This document shows positions 24,155 through 33,052 of a stretch of 35,168 nucleotides of DNA, one piece after another; positions within the stretch are counted from its first letter, which is position 1, and the number at the start of each line of letters is the position of its first letter. Source of the DNA: Planctomycetota bacterium (GTDB lineage Bacteria; Planctomycetota; GCA-002687715); NCBI GenBank assembly GCA_002687715.1, contig NZBC01000098.1, forward strand, positions 1 to 35,168, written 5' to 3'. The notes below the pieces were generated by a model. The model was not told the DNA's origin. It made no database searches and saw only the letters and a program-made list of their open reading frames with translations. Both the position numbers and the translations under genes were made by a program.

Positions 24155-25323
24155 GAAGGCACCTCCAGATCGTGGAACCGCTTCATCAGGATCCCGTCGA
24201 GTGGCTGATCGACGAGAAGGTGCGCGATGCGCTGCGACGCATTCCCGTCACCGTACGGGTTCACCATGCCGACGATTCCGGCCTGGAAACCGGGGTCGAG
24301 TACCTCGTGCAGCGCCGCCTCGATATCCCCCACGTGCTCCGCGGCGTCCACGACGGAGTCGGCCCGCAGCCGCCCGCGTTGCCGGTCCCCGAGGTTGACG
24401 GTCGGAGTCGCGAGCGACGGCGCCTCGATGAGTCCACTGGACGAGTTCCCGACAACCGCTTCGGCGGCGCGAACCGCCGCGAGGTATCGCCGCTGCCCCA
24501 GTGTGTCGACCACACGAACCCGGGAGCCGCGTGCCGCCGCGAACCGCGTCATCGCCGTCTGAATCCGCGCGCCCCCTGCGTCCGCGTTCGTTCCGGTGAC
24601 GAGCACGCGATGGTCGGGAAACCGGTCGAGAGCGGCGAAGAGCTCCTGGACCGCGATCGTGGGATCGCCGTCGGCGAGCGTCACGGGGTGGTAGGTCACG
24701 AGAAAGAACGGCTGGAGAGAGACCCCGAGCTCGCGCTCGAGCCGCTCCGCATCCGGGATGTCGACACGCTCCGTCGCGTCGACCCCGGGTGCGCCCGTGA
24801 CGAAGATCCGCGTCGGATCCTCGCCGAGTTGTACGACGCGGTCGCGGAACGAATCGGCAGCCACGAAATGGAGGTGGGCCATCTTGGTCACGGCATGGCG
24901 AATCGCCTCGTCCCACAGTCCCTCCGTCGACTCGCCACCATGGATGTGGGCGATAGGGGTGCGGAGCGCCATCGCGGTCTGAGCAGCGGCGAGGACCTCG
25001 AAGCGATCACCGAGCACCACCACGATGTCGGGCGACAGCCGCGCGAACGCGTCTGCGAACCCGGTCATGCCGAGCCCGACGGACTTCGCCGTACCGACCC
25101 CGGTGTCCGATGCGAGCTGCATCTCCACCTTGGCGTCGATCGTGAATCCGTCGTCGACGATCGTCCGCCAGGTCTCCCCGTGAGCAAACGAGAGGTGAGT
25201 GCCCGTCACGCAGAGCTGCAGCTCGACCCGCGGGTCGTCGCGCAACTCCTCCAGGAGCCACCGCAGCAACCCGTACTCAGCGCGGGATCCTGTGACCACG
25301 CAGATGTGGCGTTTACCTCTCAT
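24139..25323 (-). CDS. neuC: NeuC/LegG-type UDP-sugar 2-epimerase (hydrolysing)
   Basis: This enzyme removes the nucleotide and inverts C2 of a UDP- (or GDP-) N-acetyl sugar to give ManNAc or its 2,4-diacetamido-6-deoxy analogue, the substrate for NeuB/LegI. The 394-residue protein starts MRGKRHICVVTGSRAEYGLL, the NeuC signature, with LGDRFEVLAAAQTAMALRTP and IAHIHGGESTEGLWDEAIRH, then VTYHPVTLADGDP and the C-terminal nucleotide site VVGNSSSGLIEAPSL. Length is typical. ATG 25323 has no strong ribosome-binding site. It is divergent from neuA and is first in the minus-strand operon with the formyltransferase and deacetylase. Whether the substrate is GlcNAc or a diacetamido sugar cannot be read directly; the aminotransferase in the locus favours the legionaminic type. 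Confidence 0.93.
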   Translation of the reverse strand: MRGKRHICVVTGSRAEYGLLRWLLEELRDDPRVELQLCVTGTHLSFAHGETWRTIVDDGFTIDAKVEMQLASDTGVGTAKSVGLGMTGFADAFARLSPDIVVVLGDRFEVLAAAQTAMALRTPIAHIHGGESTEGLWDEAIRHAVTKMAHLHFVAADSFRDRVVQLGEDPTRIFVTGAPGVDATERVDIPDAERLERELGVSLQPFFLVTYHPVTLADGDPTIAVQELFAALDRFPDHRVLVTGTNADAGGARIQTAMTRFAAARGSRVRVVDTLGQRRYLAAVRAAEAVVGNSSSGLIEAPSLATPTVNLGDRQRGRLRADSVVDAAEHVGDIEAALHEVLDPGFQAGIVGMVNPYGDGNASQRIAHLLVDQPLDGILMKRFHDLEVPSCAPS

Positions 25324-25465
25324 GGGCCATGGTGTTTATCGATCCGAACGGCGTCGTCGCTGCAACTCGGACACGGCCGAACCTGTCGCGTTTCACGTCA
25401 CTACGCGTGACTCCTCAACGGGGAAGTGATCTGAGGTCGAAGAAAGAGCCAGGAAGGGAGAGCGA

Positions 25466-26176
25466 ATGTCCGTCCGCTCCACAGTGGCCCTGATCCCCGC
25501 TCGCGCCGGGAGCAAGGGGCTGCCCGGGAAGAACACGTTGCCGCTCGCCGGAGCCCCATTGATCCAATGGAGCATCGACCAGGCGCGGCTCTCAGGGCGC
25601 GTCGGCCGAATCTGCGTGTCCACGGACGGCGACGACATCGCCGAGATCGCCCGCGCGGCCGGCGCGGAGGTCATCCATCGTCCGCCCCACCTCGCGACCG
25701 ACGAGGCGCGATGGATCGACACCGTGCTCCACGGGCTGGACGCGATCGAGGCCGACGGTGATGCGATCAGCGCGTTGATCGTGCTGCAGCCGACGTCCCC
25801 GCTGCGGCTCCCGTCGGACGTCGACGGCGCGCTGGATCGGCTGGACCACGGAGCCCGTGGCGTTGTCTCCGTCACCCCGACCGGCTTCCCGCTCGAATTC
25901 GCCAACACGCTGCCGGAGAGCGGCAGCCTGGACGGGTTCCTTCGCGCCGGCGCGTGGAACCAGCGGCGACAGGATCTACCCACGTACTACCGGCTGAACG
26001 GCGCGCTCTACGCCGCACGACCTGACTATCTGCGGGAGCAGCAGGGCTTCCACGGACCCGATACCTACGCATGGGTGATGCCCGCCGATCGGTCCATCGA
26101 CATCGATGACACCGATTCGTTTCACCTGGCCGAGGCACTGCTCATGACCGCCAGCGCGTTGGAGGCTGCGAGGTGA
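25466..26176 (+). CDS. neuA: CMP-nonulosonate (acylneuraminate/legionaminate) cytidylyltransferase
   Basis: It activates a nonulosonic acid with CTP to give the CMP-sugar donor. The 236-residue protein has the P-loop-like signature ALIPARAGSKGLPGKNTLPL at the N-terminus, the VSTDGDDIAEIA segment, the LQPTSPLRLPSDVDGAL motif, and a late DIDDTDSFHLAEAL metal site. It starts a plus-strand operon of four genes joined by 1- to 4-bp overlaps; GGAAGGGAG lies before the ATG. It shares a 142-bp intergenic region with divergent neuC, which probably carries both promoters. It corresponds to LegF (PtmB) if the product is legionaminic acid. Confidence 0.93.
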   Translation: MSVRSTVALIPARAGSKGLPGKNTLPLAGAPLIQWSIDQARLSGRVGRICVSTDGDDIAEIARAAGAEVIHRPPHLATDEARWIDTVLHGLDAIEADGDAISALIVLQPTSPLRLPSDVDGALDRLDHGARGVVSVTPTGFPLEFANTLPESGSLDGFLRAGAWNQRRQDLPTYYRLNGALYAARPDYLREQQGFHGPDTYAWVMPADRSIDIDDTDSFHLAEALLMTASALEAAR

Positions 26177-27333
26177 TTCCGCTCGCCACTCCAGACGTCC
26201 AAGGCAACGAAGAGTCCTACCTGCGCGAGTGCATCCAGTCGACGTTCGTTTCGTCGGTAGGCCCATTCGTCGACCGGTTCGAGCAGATGGTGGCCGGGCT
26301 CGCCTCCTCGCCGCGCGCGGTGTCGACGAGCTCGGGGACCTGCGCACTGCACCTGGCGCTCCACGTCGCCGGCGTCCGGCCCGATGACCTCGTCATCGTC
26401 CCCACGTTGACCTTCATTGCCTCGGCGAATGCGGTCGCCCACTGTCACGCCGACCCCTGGCTGTTCGACATCGACCCCAAGACCTGGAACCTCGATCCGG
26501 CGAAGGTAGCCATTGGACTGGATGAACGAACGCGCCGCATCGACGGCGACCTGATCCACGTCGCCACTGGACGCCGCGTGGCGGCAATCATGCCCGTCCA
26601 CGGACTCGGACTTCCCGCCGACACCGAACGGCTCGGCGAAATCGCACACCGATACAGACTACCCCTGATTGCCGACGGCGCCGCGGCTCTTGGCGCCACA
26701 CGCGACGAACGCCCCATCGGCGAGTTGTGCGACCTCACGGTGTTCTCGTTCAACGGCAACAAGACGGTGACCGCGGGCGGAGGCGGTGCCATCGTGGGCC
26801 GGAACGACACGCTCCTCGATCGCGCGGCGCACCTCGCGTCGACGGCGAGAGTGGGCGGCGCGTACGACCACGACGCGATCGGCTTCAACTACCGCATGAC
26901 GAACCTCACCGCGGCGGTGGGCTGCGCCCAGCTCGAGCGCCTCGAGTCGTTCCTCGTCGCGAAGCGCACCATCCGTGCGGCGTACGACGACCTCGCCCGG
27001 CGACTCGACCTCGGTGGCTTCCCTGACGACGCGAACGCCCGCGGCGCCTGCTGGTTCTCCGGCCTCCTGCTCGACGAGGGCCAAGACGCCACCGCCTGGT
27101 GCGAGGGCCTCGCTGCGCTCGGAGTCGGTGCGCGCCCATTCTGGAAGCCCGTACACCTTCAGGCGCCCTACGCGGACGCACCTTGCGATCGCACACCCGT
27201 GGCAGACCAGATCTGGAAGCGCATCGTCACGCTGCCTTGCTCGACATGGATGAGCGGCGCCGATCTGGCCACGGTGTGCGACGCCGTGCAGCGGGTCCAC
27301 GAATCGTCCGCGGTGGCCGGAGGCAACGCGTGA
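26173..27333 (+). CDS. legC: LegC-type PLP-dependent sugar aminotransferase
   Basis: A DegT/DnrJ/EryC1 family aminotransferase that would add the 4-amino group to a 4-keto-6-deoxy sugar nucleotide. The 386-residue protein begins MIPLATPDVQGNEESYLREC, has the LegC-like TFVSSVGPFVDRFE segment, SSGTCALHLALHVAGV, PTLTFIASANAV, and the catalytic lysine at residue ~197 within FNGNKTVTAGGGGAI. The GTG start overlaps the neuA stop (GTGA). The dehydratase that supplies its substrate (LegB type) is not in this window, so it must be elsewhere. FlmB/PseC-type activity is an alternative, but the N-terminal segment favours LegC. Confidence 0.88.
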   Translation: MIPLATPDVQGNEESYLRECIQSTFVSSVGPFVDRFEQMVAGLASSPRAVSTSSGTCALHLALHVAGVRPDDLVIVPTLTFIASANAVAHCHADPWLFDIDPKTWNLDPAKVAIGLDERTRRIDGDLIHVATGRRVAAIMPVHGLGLPADTERLGEIAHRYRLPLIADGAAALGATRDERPIGELCDLTVFSFNGNKTVTAGGGGAIVGRNDTLLDRAAHLASTARVGGAYDHDAIGFNYRMTNLTAAVGCAQLERLESFLVAKRTIRAAYDDLARRLDLGGFPDDANARGACWFSGLLLDEGQDATAWCEGLAALGVGARPFWKPVHLQAPYADAPCDRTPVADQIWKRIVTLPCSTWMSGADLATVCDAVQRVHESSAVAGGNA

Positions 27334-28433
27334 ACCCACGCGTCACCGAGCTCGCCGTACGGTCCGAGGCCACGATCCGCGACACCATGGTCGCCATCGA
27401 CCGCGGCCGCCTCGGGATCGCGTTGGTTCTCCAGACCGACGGCATCCTGCTCGGCACCGTGACCGACGGCGACGTTCGACGGGCGATCCTCGCAGGCGGA
27501 TCGCTCGATTCGAGAGTCGACGCTCTGCTCGACCGGGCAGCCCGCACTCGTTGCATCACCGCCGCGGCCGGGACCAACGATCATGATCTCCTGCGGATCA
27601 TGATGGAGTACGACGTCCGCCACGTACCCCTGATCGACGTGGACGGACAGGTCGTGGACGTCGCCTTCATGGGCGACCTCGTCAAGGAGCGGTCGCTGCC
27701 GCTGCAAGCGGTCGTCATGGCAGGTGGGTTCGGTCGCCGACTGCGCCCACTGACCGATGACCTTCCGAAGCCCATGTTGCCCATCGGCGGCCGGCCGTTG
27801 CTGGAGACGACGGTCGATCGACTGCGTCGCGCCGGAATCCGCCAGTGCACGCTCACGACCCACTACATGGGACACACCATCCGCGACCACTTCGGCGACG
27901 GGAGCGAGTTCGGCGTCGAGATCGGATACGTCGAGGAGACGCACCCACTCGGAACCGCCGGCGCGCTCAGACTCGTCGAGCAGGGCGACGATCCGCTACT
28001 CGTCCTCAACGGCGACGTCCTCACCGGCGTCGACTTCGGCGCGCTGTTCGCCTTTCACCGCGAGCAGGACGCCGATCTCACTCTGGGCGTTCGTCCGTAC
28101 GAGGTCGCCGTCCCCTTCGGGGTCGTCGAAACGGACGGCGCACGGGTCGTGGCCATCGAGGAGAAGCCCGTTCTCCGTCGGTTCATCAACGCGGGCATCT
28201 ATGTCGTCGAACCACGCGCTCGCGACCTCGTGCCCGAACGGGGAACGTTCGACATGCCCGATCTCGTGCGACGCGCGATCGACGCTGATCGCATCGTCGC
28301 CAGCTTCCCCATCACGGAGTACTGGCAGGACATCGGCCAGGTGGACGACTACCGCAAGGCGATCCTCGACTTCGAGGGCGGCGCCGTCCAGGACGCCGTG
28401 CCGGTCCTCGACCTGGTGGAGCCCGCGCCGTGA
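27330..28433 (+). CDS. ptmE: CBS-domain nucleotidyltransferase (PtmE-like)
   Basis: The 367-residue protein fuses two CBS domains (residues ~1-120, with GTVTDGDVRRAILAGGSLDS and EYDVRHVPLIDVDGQVVDV) to a sugar-1-phosphate nucleotidyltransferase starting near residue 127 (AVVMAGGFGRRLRPLTDDLP then KPMLPIGGRPLLE; later LVLNGDVLTGVDFG and PITEYWQDIGQVDDY). In Campylobacter, PtmE with this layout makes GDP-GlcN for legionaminic acid synthesis. GTG 27330 overlaps the legC stop; an open frame continues upstream, but it lies inside legC and adds no CBS sequence. CBS domains suggest control by a nucleotide. Confidence 0.88.
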   Translation: MNPRVTELAVRSEATIRDTMVAIDRGRLGIALVLQTDGILLGTVTDGDVRRAILAGGSLDSRVDALLDRAARTRCITAAAGTNDHDLLRIMMEYDVRHVPLIDVDGQVVDVAFMGDLVKERSLPLQAVVMAGGFGRRLRPLTDDLPKPMLPIGGRPLLETTVDRLRRAGIRQCTLTTHYMGHTIRDHFGDGSEFGVEIGYVEETHPLGTAGALRLVEQGDDPLLVLNGDVLTGVDFGALFAFHREQDADLTLGVRPYEVAVPFGVVETDGARVVAIEEKPVLRRFINAGIYVVEPRARDLVPERGTFDMPDLVRRAIDADRIVASFPITEYWQDIGQVDDYRKAILDFEGGAVQDAVPVLDLVEPAP

Positions 28434-29509
28434 TGCCCTCGCTCCGGATCGGTGCGAGCACGATCGGACCCGACCGGCCGTGCTTCGTCATCGCGGAAGC
28501 GGGCGTCAACCATGACGGCTGCGTCGACCAGGCGCTCGCGCTCGTCGACGTCGCGGCGTTTGCCGGGGCGGACGCCGTCAAGTTCCAGACCTTCCAGGCG
28601 GATCGACTCGTCACCCGCGACGCGCGGAAAGCCGCCTACCAGGCCGAGCGCACGGGCGCCGACGAGACCCAGGCCGACATGCTCCGCCGGCTCGAGCTCT
28701 CTGCGGACGCCCATTACCGGATCGCCGCGCGGTGTGAGGAGCAGGAGATCACGTTCCTCTCGACGCCGTTCGACGAGGAGAGCTGCGACTTCCTCTGCGC
28801 GCTCGGGCTCCCCGCGCTGAAGCTCCCGTCCGGCGAGATCACGAACCTCGCCTTTCTGGCCCACTGCGCGCGAACGGGCCGGCCACTGATCCTCTCCACG
28901 GGCATGGCCACTCTCGACGACGTCGCCACCGCCGTCGCCATCATTCGCGGAGCAGGCGATCCGCCGCTGGCGCTCCTGCACTGCGTATCCGACTACCCCG
29001 CCGACCCCGCCGATGCGAACCTGCGCGCCATGGCCACGCTCGCCGAGCGTTTCCAGGTCCCCATCGGTTGGTCCGACCACACGCCTGGCACGGCCGTCAG
29101 CGTCGCCGCGGTTGCCCTCGGCGCCGCTATCGTCGAAAAGCACATCACGCTCGACGCGACGCTCCCGGGCCCCGATCACGCGGCGTCACTGGAACCGAAC
29201 GAACTCAACGCCCTCGTCCGCGGCATCCGGATGGCGGAGTCGGCTCTCGGCTCCGGGCTCAAAGTGCCGGCTGCCTCGGAGGCTGAGTGCGCCCAAGCCG
29301 CCCGCCGGTCCCTGGTCGCGGCCAGGGACCTCCCCGCGGGTCACTGCCTCGATTCCGCGGACCTCGTCGCGAGGCGTCCCGGCACGGGGATCTCCCCGGC
29401 CCGACTCGAAGACGTCATCGGCCACGTTCTCGTGGCCCCGATCAAGCGCGACACCCCCCTCGACTGGGATCACGTGCCCGCGGCCCGCGGCGAAGTCCTC
29501 CGCCGCTAG
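28433..29509 (+). CDS. neuB: NeuB/LegI-type nonulosonic acid synthase
   Basis: It condenses phosphoenolpyruvate with ManNAc (NeuB) or a 2,4-diacetamido-6-deoxy hexose (LegI) to form the nine-carbon acid. The 358-residue protein starts with GASTIGPDRPCFVIAEAGVN and has the barrel signatures HDGCVDQALALVDVAAFAG, DAVKFQTFQADRLVT, LKLPSGEITN, LSTGMATLDDV and GWSDHTPGTAVSVAAVALGA, with KHITLD holding metal and substrate residues. Residues ~295-355 form the C-terminal SAF (antifreeze-like) domain (RRSLVAARDLPAGHCLDSADL). ATG 28433 shares one base with the ptmE stop; GGTGGAG lies upstream. It is the last gene of the four-gene plus operon. Confidence 0.95.
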   Translation: MPSLRIGASTIGPDRPCFVIAEAGVNHDGCVDQALALVDVAAFAGADAVKFQTFQADRLVTRDARKAAYQAERTGADETQADMLRRLELSADAHYRIAARCEEQEITFLSTPFDEESCDFLCALGLPALKLPSGEITNLAFLAHCARTGRPLILSTGMATLDDVATAVAIIRGAGDPPLALLHCVSDYPADPADANLRAMATLAERFQVPIGWSDHTPGTAVSVAAVALGAAIVEKHITLDATLPGPDHAASLEPNELNALVRGIRMAESALGSGLKVPAASEAECAQAARRSLVAARDLPAGHCLDSADLVARRPGTGISPARLEDVIGHVLVAPIKRDTPLDWDHVPAARGEVLRR

Positions 29510-29530
29510 CGCCCCCAGGCGGCTCCCGGC

Positions 29531-29553
29531 AGAGCAGGTTGCCCACATGCTCT
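29531..29553. terminator. Weak hairpin between convergent genes
   Basis: AGAGCA (29531-29536) pairs with TGCTCT (29548-29553) around an 11-base loop, between the convergent neuB gene and the minus-strand gene at 29575. There is no T tract; a role in termination is only possible. Confidence 0.3.
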
Positions 29554-29574
29554 CCTGGTCCACGCTCCCGGTCT

Positions 29575-30495
29575 TCAGGCGTGGGCGGCTACCGCACCGC
29601 GACGTACGGCCGCGAAGCTCCGGTCGCCTCCAGGTGGAGCCCAGCAACGATGCACCTCCAACTCGCGCGCGATGAGCGACGCGTGCGGGAAGTGATCGGA
29701 TCGCAGGACGATCACCCCATCATCCGCGAGGTAGGTCAGGGCCACGTCCAGCATCGCATTCCGGCGGGGATGATCGTCCGCGGCTTCACCGATGACCACG
29801 AGCCGGGCGAGGCTCCTGAGCTCTTCGATCCGATCGGCGGGGTCGCGGGCGTAGAGCCTGTGGGCCCGGTCGAGATCGCACCACCAGAGGTGCTCGCGGA
29901 GATCTTCCGCCCGGGGTTCAACGGCGTGGATCAAGGCCCCGCCGAAGTGCAGAGTACGCAGCCGGCCGCCCGGGTAGAGCTCGACGACGAGGGCGCCCGC
30001 GAACGCGTTCGCATCCAGGCCCAGTCCGTCCCAGACCGGATCGCTCGCGGTGCGGGGCATGCCGGGCCCCCATCGCCAAGCCCGTTCACGGGTTGCCAGG
30101 GCAGCCCTGGTGATGAGCAGCTTGAGGTCCAGCGGACTGCCCACGACACGGACGGGCTGGGTGAGCGCAGGGGATGCGAGGAGCTCACGCTTCTTCGATG
30201 GCAGCGCGATCACGGCATCGAACCTGGGGCTCGGGTCGGTATCGGCGTCGTGAAACTCGACGGGTCCCGGGCAATCGTCACCGAGCGCCGTGATCCAGGC
30301 GCGCTGGAATGCACCGACCGAGTCTTCGAAGTCCGGGTCGTGCGCCGGATCCCACCAGAGACCGAGCACGACGTCATCCTGTCCCAACAGCAGTCGCGCG
30401 TACGACCCGACCAGGCTCCGCAGCTCTCTCGCGGACCGGTAATCCGGCCAGGCCAGCACGCGACACGCCGTTCCCTCACGACAGCGATCGCTCAT
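29575..30495 (-). CDS. Unrecognised two-part protein, possible methyltransferase-like C-terminus
   Basis: I chose ATG 30495 (GGAGAGG six bases upstream), giving 306 residues; an upstream in-frame ATG has no site. The N-terminal half (LAWPDYRSARELRSLVGSYA then DDVVLGLWWDPAHDPDFED, later LPSKKRELLASPALTQP) resembles half of a GT4-like Rossmann domain. The C-terminal half (LARLVVIGEAADDHPRRNAM, LTYLADDGVIVLRSDHFPHA, then a final strand region SFAAVRRG) resembles the end of a class I SAM methyltransferase, but no complete SAM motif I (GxGxG) is visible. It is flanked by nonulosonate synthase and carbamoyltransferase, so sugar modification is a context guess. Function is not assigned. Confidence 0.7.
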   Translation of the reverse strand: MSDRCREGTACRVLAWPDYRSARELRSLVGSYARLLLGQDDVVLGLWWDPAHDPDFEDSVGAFQRAWITALGDDCPGPVEFHDADTDPSPRFDAVIALPSKKRELLASPALTQPVRVVGSPLDLKLLITRAALATRERAWRWGPGMPRTASDPVWDGLGLDANAFAGALVVELYPGGRLRTLHFGGALIHAVEPRAEDLREHLWWCDLDRAHRLYARDPADRIEELRSLARLVVIGEAADDHPRRNAMLDVALTYLADDGVIVLRSDHFPHASLIARELEVHRCWAPPGGDRSFAAVRRGAVAAHA

Positions 30496-30687
30496 TTTCC
30501 CTCTCCTATCCTTGCTTCTCCTATCGACGACACCCGCCGTCTCACCCAAACCCGGTCGCAGTACGGGCCTGCGAAAACAGCCTCCCGCGTCAAGTTTCGC
30601 CCGGCCCGTTCTCGATGATGGAAATGCAGACGTTCGGGTGGCCGCTCAGCGCGGCCAGAAGAGACTGCCGCGACTGGAGGGAGAAGG

Positions 30688-32271
30688 ATGAACGTCCTCG
30701 GACTGCACAAGGACCCGTGGCACGACACGGGTGCGGCGATCATCTCGGAGCGCAACGGTGTCGTGCGCTTCGCGAACCTCGCCGAAGAGCGCTGCAACCG
30801 GGAGAAGAACTCCCGCCTGTTCCCCGAGCTCTCCGTCCGCGCGTGCATGGACCAACTGGGCATCGATCACGTCGACGATTTCGATCTCATCGTGCTCGAC
30901 TACATCGTCGACGGAACTGACTGGCGCCGCGATCAGCAAACGACGCCGTGCCGGCAGGACGTGTTCCTCGCCGACGTCGATCCGGCGAAGATCCACGTCG
31001 TCAACCACCACCTCGCGCACGCGTGCAATGCGTACTACTCGTCGCCATTCGACGACGCCGCCGTGCTGGTCGTGGATGGGCGAGGGTCGGACCGCGAGAC
31101 GCAGAGCCTCTACGTCGCCGACGGGAACGGCATCGAGCTGCTGGACAAGAGCGACGCCATCGGCATCGGCTTGCTTTACGCCGCCGTCACCCAGGCAGTG
31201 GGGTTCGGGCTGCTCCAGGAAGGCAAGACCATGGGGCTCGCGCCCTACGGGGGGGACGATCGCCGGACGTTCCTCGACATCCCGCGCCGCAGATCGGGGG
31301 TCGGGCTCGACTACTCAGAACTCTGCGTCGAGGACAGCTACGATCTGCGACGCGACCTGCCGCCACTGGAGACGATGCAAGACCGCGCCCGCGTCGCGTG
31401 GGAAGTCCAGAACGAGTGCGAAGAAGCGCTGATCGAGCTCGCACGATGGGTCCGAAACCGCACCGGCCGCTCACGTCTGTGCTTCTCGGGCGGTGTCGCA
31501 CTCAACTCCGTCGCCAACTACCAGCTCCTCCGGGCCGGCATCTTCGACGAGGTGTTCATCAACCCCGCAGCATCGGACCCGGGCATCCCCCTCGGCTGCG
31601 CGCTCTACGGCTGGCACAGGATCCTCGGCCGCACCAAGACCTGGTCGTCGATCTCGCCGTATCTCGGCCCGGACTACGACCTCGAGCGCATCGAGTCCGC
31701 GATCGCGAGCTTCTCGGGGTTCACCGTCATCGAGAGCGGTGCTCTCGAGCAGACTGCGGACCTCCTCGCCGAGAACCGGATCATCGGGTGCTTCCAAGGT
31801 CGATCCGAGATGGGGCCACGCGCGCTCGGTAACCGCAGCATCCTCATGAGTCCGATGGAGGGCGCGAACAAGGATGTCCTGAACGCGCGCGTGAAGCACC
31901 GCGAGGAGTTCCGCCCGTTCGCACCCGCGATCCTCGCCGAGCACACGCAGGAGTGGTTCGACATCGATCGCGAGAGCCCCTACATGCTCCTCGTGCCGCC
32001 GGTGCTCCCGGGCCAGCGCGACCGCATCCCCGCCGTGATCCACGTCGATGGCACGGGACGCCTGCAGACCGTGACCAAGGAGTTGAACGCCCCGTACTAC
32101 GAGCTCATCCGAGCGTTTTGCGAGCGGACCGGGGTGCCGGTCCTGCTCAACACGTCGTTCAACGTCGCCGGAGAACCGATCGTCGAAACCCCTGAAGACG
32201 CGATCAAGTGCTTCCTCGGGACCCACATCGAAGCCCTGTACATCGGGGACTTCCTGCTGATCAAGGACTGA
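30688..32271 (+). CDS. NodU/TobZ-type O-carbamoyltransferase
   Basis: These enzymes transfer a carbamoyl group from carbamoyl phosphate via carbamoyl-AMP to a sugar hydroxyl. The 527-residue protein has the N-terminal Kae1-like domain start MNVLGLHKDPWHDTGAAII, the metal motif VNHHLAHACNAYY (H107, H108, H111), LVVDGRGSDRETQ, the LQEGKTMGLAPYGG segment, and SGGVALNSVANYQLL. The C-terminal YrdC-like domain has GRSEMGPRALGNRSILMSP, EEFRPFAPAIL and LLNTSFNVAGEPIVETPEDA. Length is usual for the family. AGGGAGAAGG abuts the ATG. It sits at the end of the nonulosonate locus, so carbamoylation of the nonulosonate or of another flagellar sugar is plausible. Confidence 0.92.
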   Translation: MNVLGLHKDPWHDTGAAIISERNGVVRFANLAEERCNREKNSRLFPELSVRACMDQLGIDHVDDFDLIVLDYIVDGTDWRRDQQTTPCRQDVFLADVDPAKIHVVNHHLAHACNAYYSSPFDDAAVLVVDGRGSDRETQSLYVADGNGIELLDKSDAIGIGLLYAAVTQAVGFGLLQEGKTMGLAPYGGDDRRTFLDIPRRRSGVGLDYSELCVEDSYDLRRDLPPLETMQDRARVAWEVQNECEEALIELARWVRNRTGRSRLCFSGGVALNSVANYQLLRAGIFDEVFINPAASDPGIPLGCALYGWHRILGRTKTWSSISPYLGPDYDLERIESAIASFSGFTVIESGALEQTADLLAENRIIGCFQGRSEMGPRALGNRSILMSPMEGANKDVLNARVKHREEFRPFAPAILAEHTQEWFDIDRESPYMLLVPPVLPGQRDRIPAVIHVDGTGRLQTVTKELNAPYYELIRAFCERTGVPVLLNTSFNVAGEPIVETPEDAIKCFLGTHIEALYIGDFLLIKD

Positions 32272-32333
32272 CCGCGCCGACGTCCACCTTGCCAATCGGA
32301 CCTGGAGTCCGGAAGATGCCTGGAGGACTGAAC

Positions 32334-32984
32334 ATGGCCGCCATTCGATTGATCATTCTGCTCGCGATCACACTCATCCCCCTCGGCTGCGCCGACCGAG
32401 GACCGGACCACCACGAGAACGAGAATCTCCGCGCGTCCCGGGAGGGTCCCATGGCCGATTCGAAGGGTCGCCGACAAGTCGCCACGTTCGGCGGCGGGTG
32501 CTTCTGGTGCGTCGAAGCCGTCCTGCAACAGATCGACGGCGTCCACGACCTGAAGTCCGGCTTCATGGGCGGCCACGTCGACAACCCGACCTACGACGAC
32601 ATCTGCACCAAGACCACCGGCCACATCGAGGTCGTGCAGGTCAAGTTCGACCCGGACGTGCTCTCCTACGAGAAGCTGCTCAAGTGGTTCTTCAAGAGCC
32701 ACGACCCGACCTCGATGGATCGCCAGGGCGGCGACGCGGGACCGCAGTACCGGTCGGCCATCTTCTGGCACGGCGACGAGCAGAAGCAGACCGCCGAGAC
32801 CCTGATCAAGAAGATCGACGAGGCCGACGTCTTCGCTTCCAAGATCGTGACCGTGGTCCGAGAGGCCGAGAAGTTCTGGATCGCCGATGCGGAGCACCAG
32901 GACTACTACCGGCGGAACAAGGATCAGCGTTACTGCCAGTTGGTGATTGCGCCCAAGCTGGGCAAGCTCGGGCTCGACAAATAG
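32334..32984 (+). CDS. msrA: Lipoprotein-type peptide methionine sulfoxide reductase MsrA
   Basis: MsrA reduces methionine-S-sulfoxide in proteins. I chose ATG 32334 (GGAGG seven bases upstream), which gives 216 residues and starts with a lipoprotein signal: hydrophobic RLIILLAITLIPLGC with the lipidated Cys at residue 19. The catalytic motif is FGGGCFWCVEAV, with nucleophile Cys56 and Cys59; GGHVDNPTYDDICTKTTGHIE follows in pieces, and the resolving Cys lies in the C-terminal YCQLVIAPKLGK. Exported MsrA works in the periplasm and needs an electron donor there. It stands alone on the plus strand between the carbamoyltransferase and the next secreted protein. Confidence 0.94.
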   Translation: MAAIRLIILLAITLIPLGCADRGPDHHENENLRASREGPMADSKGRRQVATFGGGCFWCVEAVLQQIDGVHDLKSGFMGGHVDNPTYDDICTKTTGHIEVVQVKFDPDVLSYEKLLKWFFKSHDPTSMDRQGGDAGPQYRSAIFWHGDEQKQTAETLIKKIDEADVFASKIVTVVREAEKFWIADAEHQDYYRRNKDQRYCQLVIAPKLGKLGLDK

Positions 32985-33052
32985 CCCAACCTCGACCCGT
33001 CTCCTACGGACCCCGGCCGTAGAATGGGGTGGCTCCGCCGCGGGAGACCATC

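Noticed and set aside
32208..32333. Upstream start for msrA
   Set aside because: It overlaps the carbamoyltransferase gene and would bury the lipoprotein signal; ATG 32334 has an ideal ribosome-binding site.
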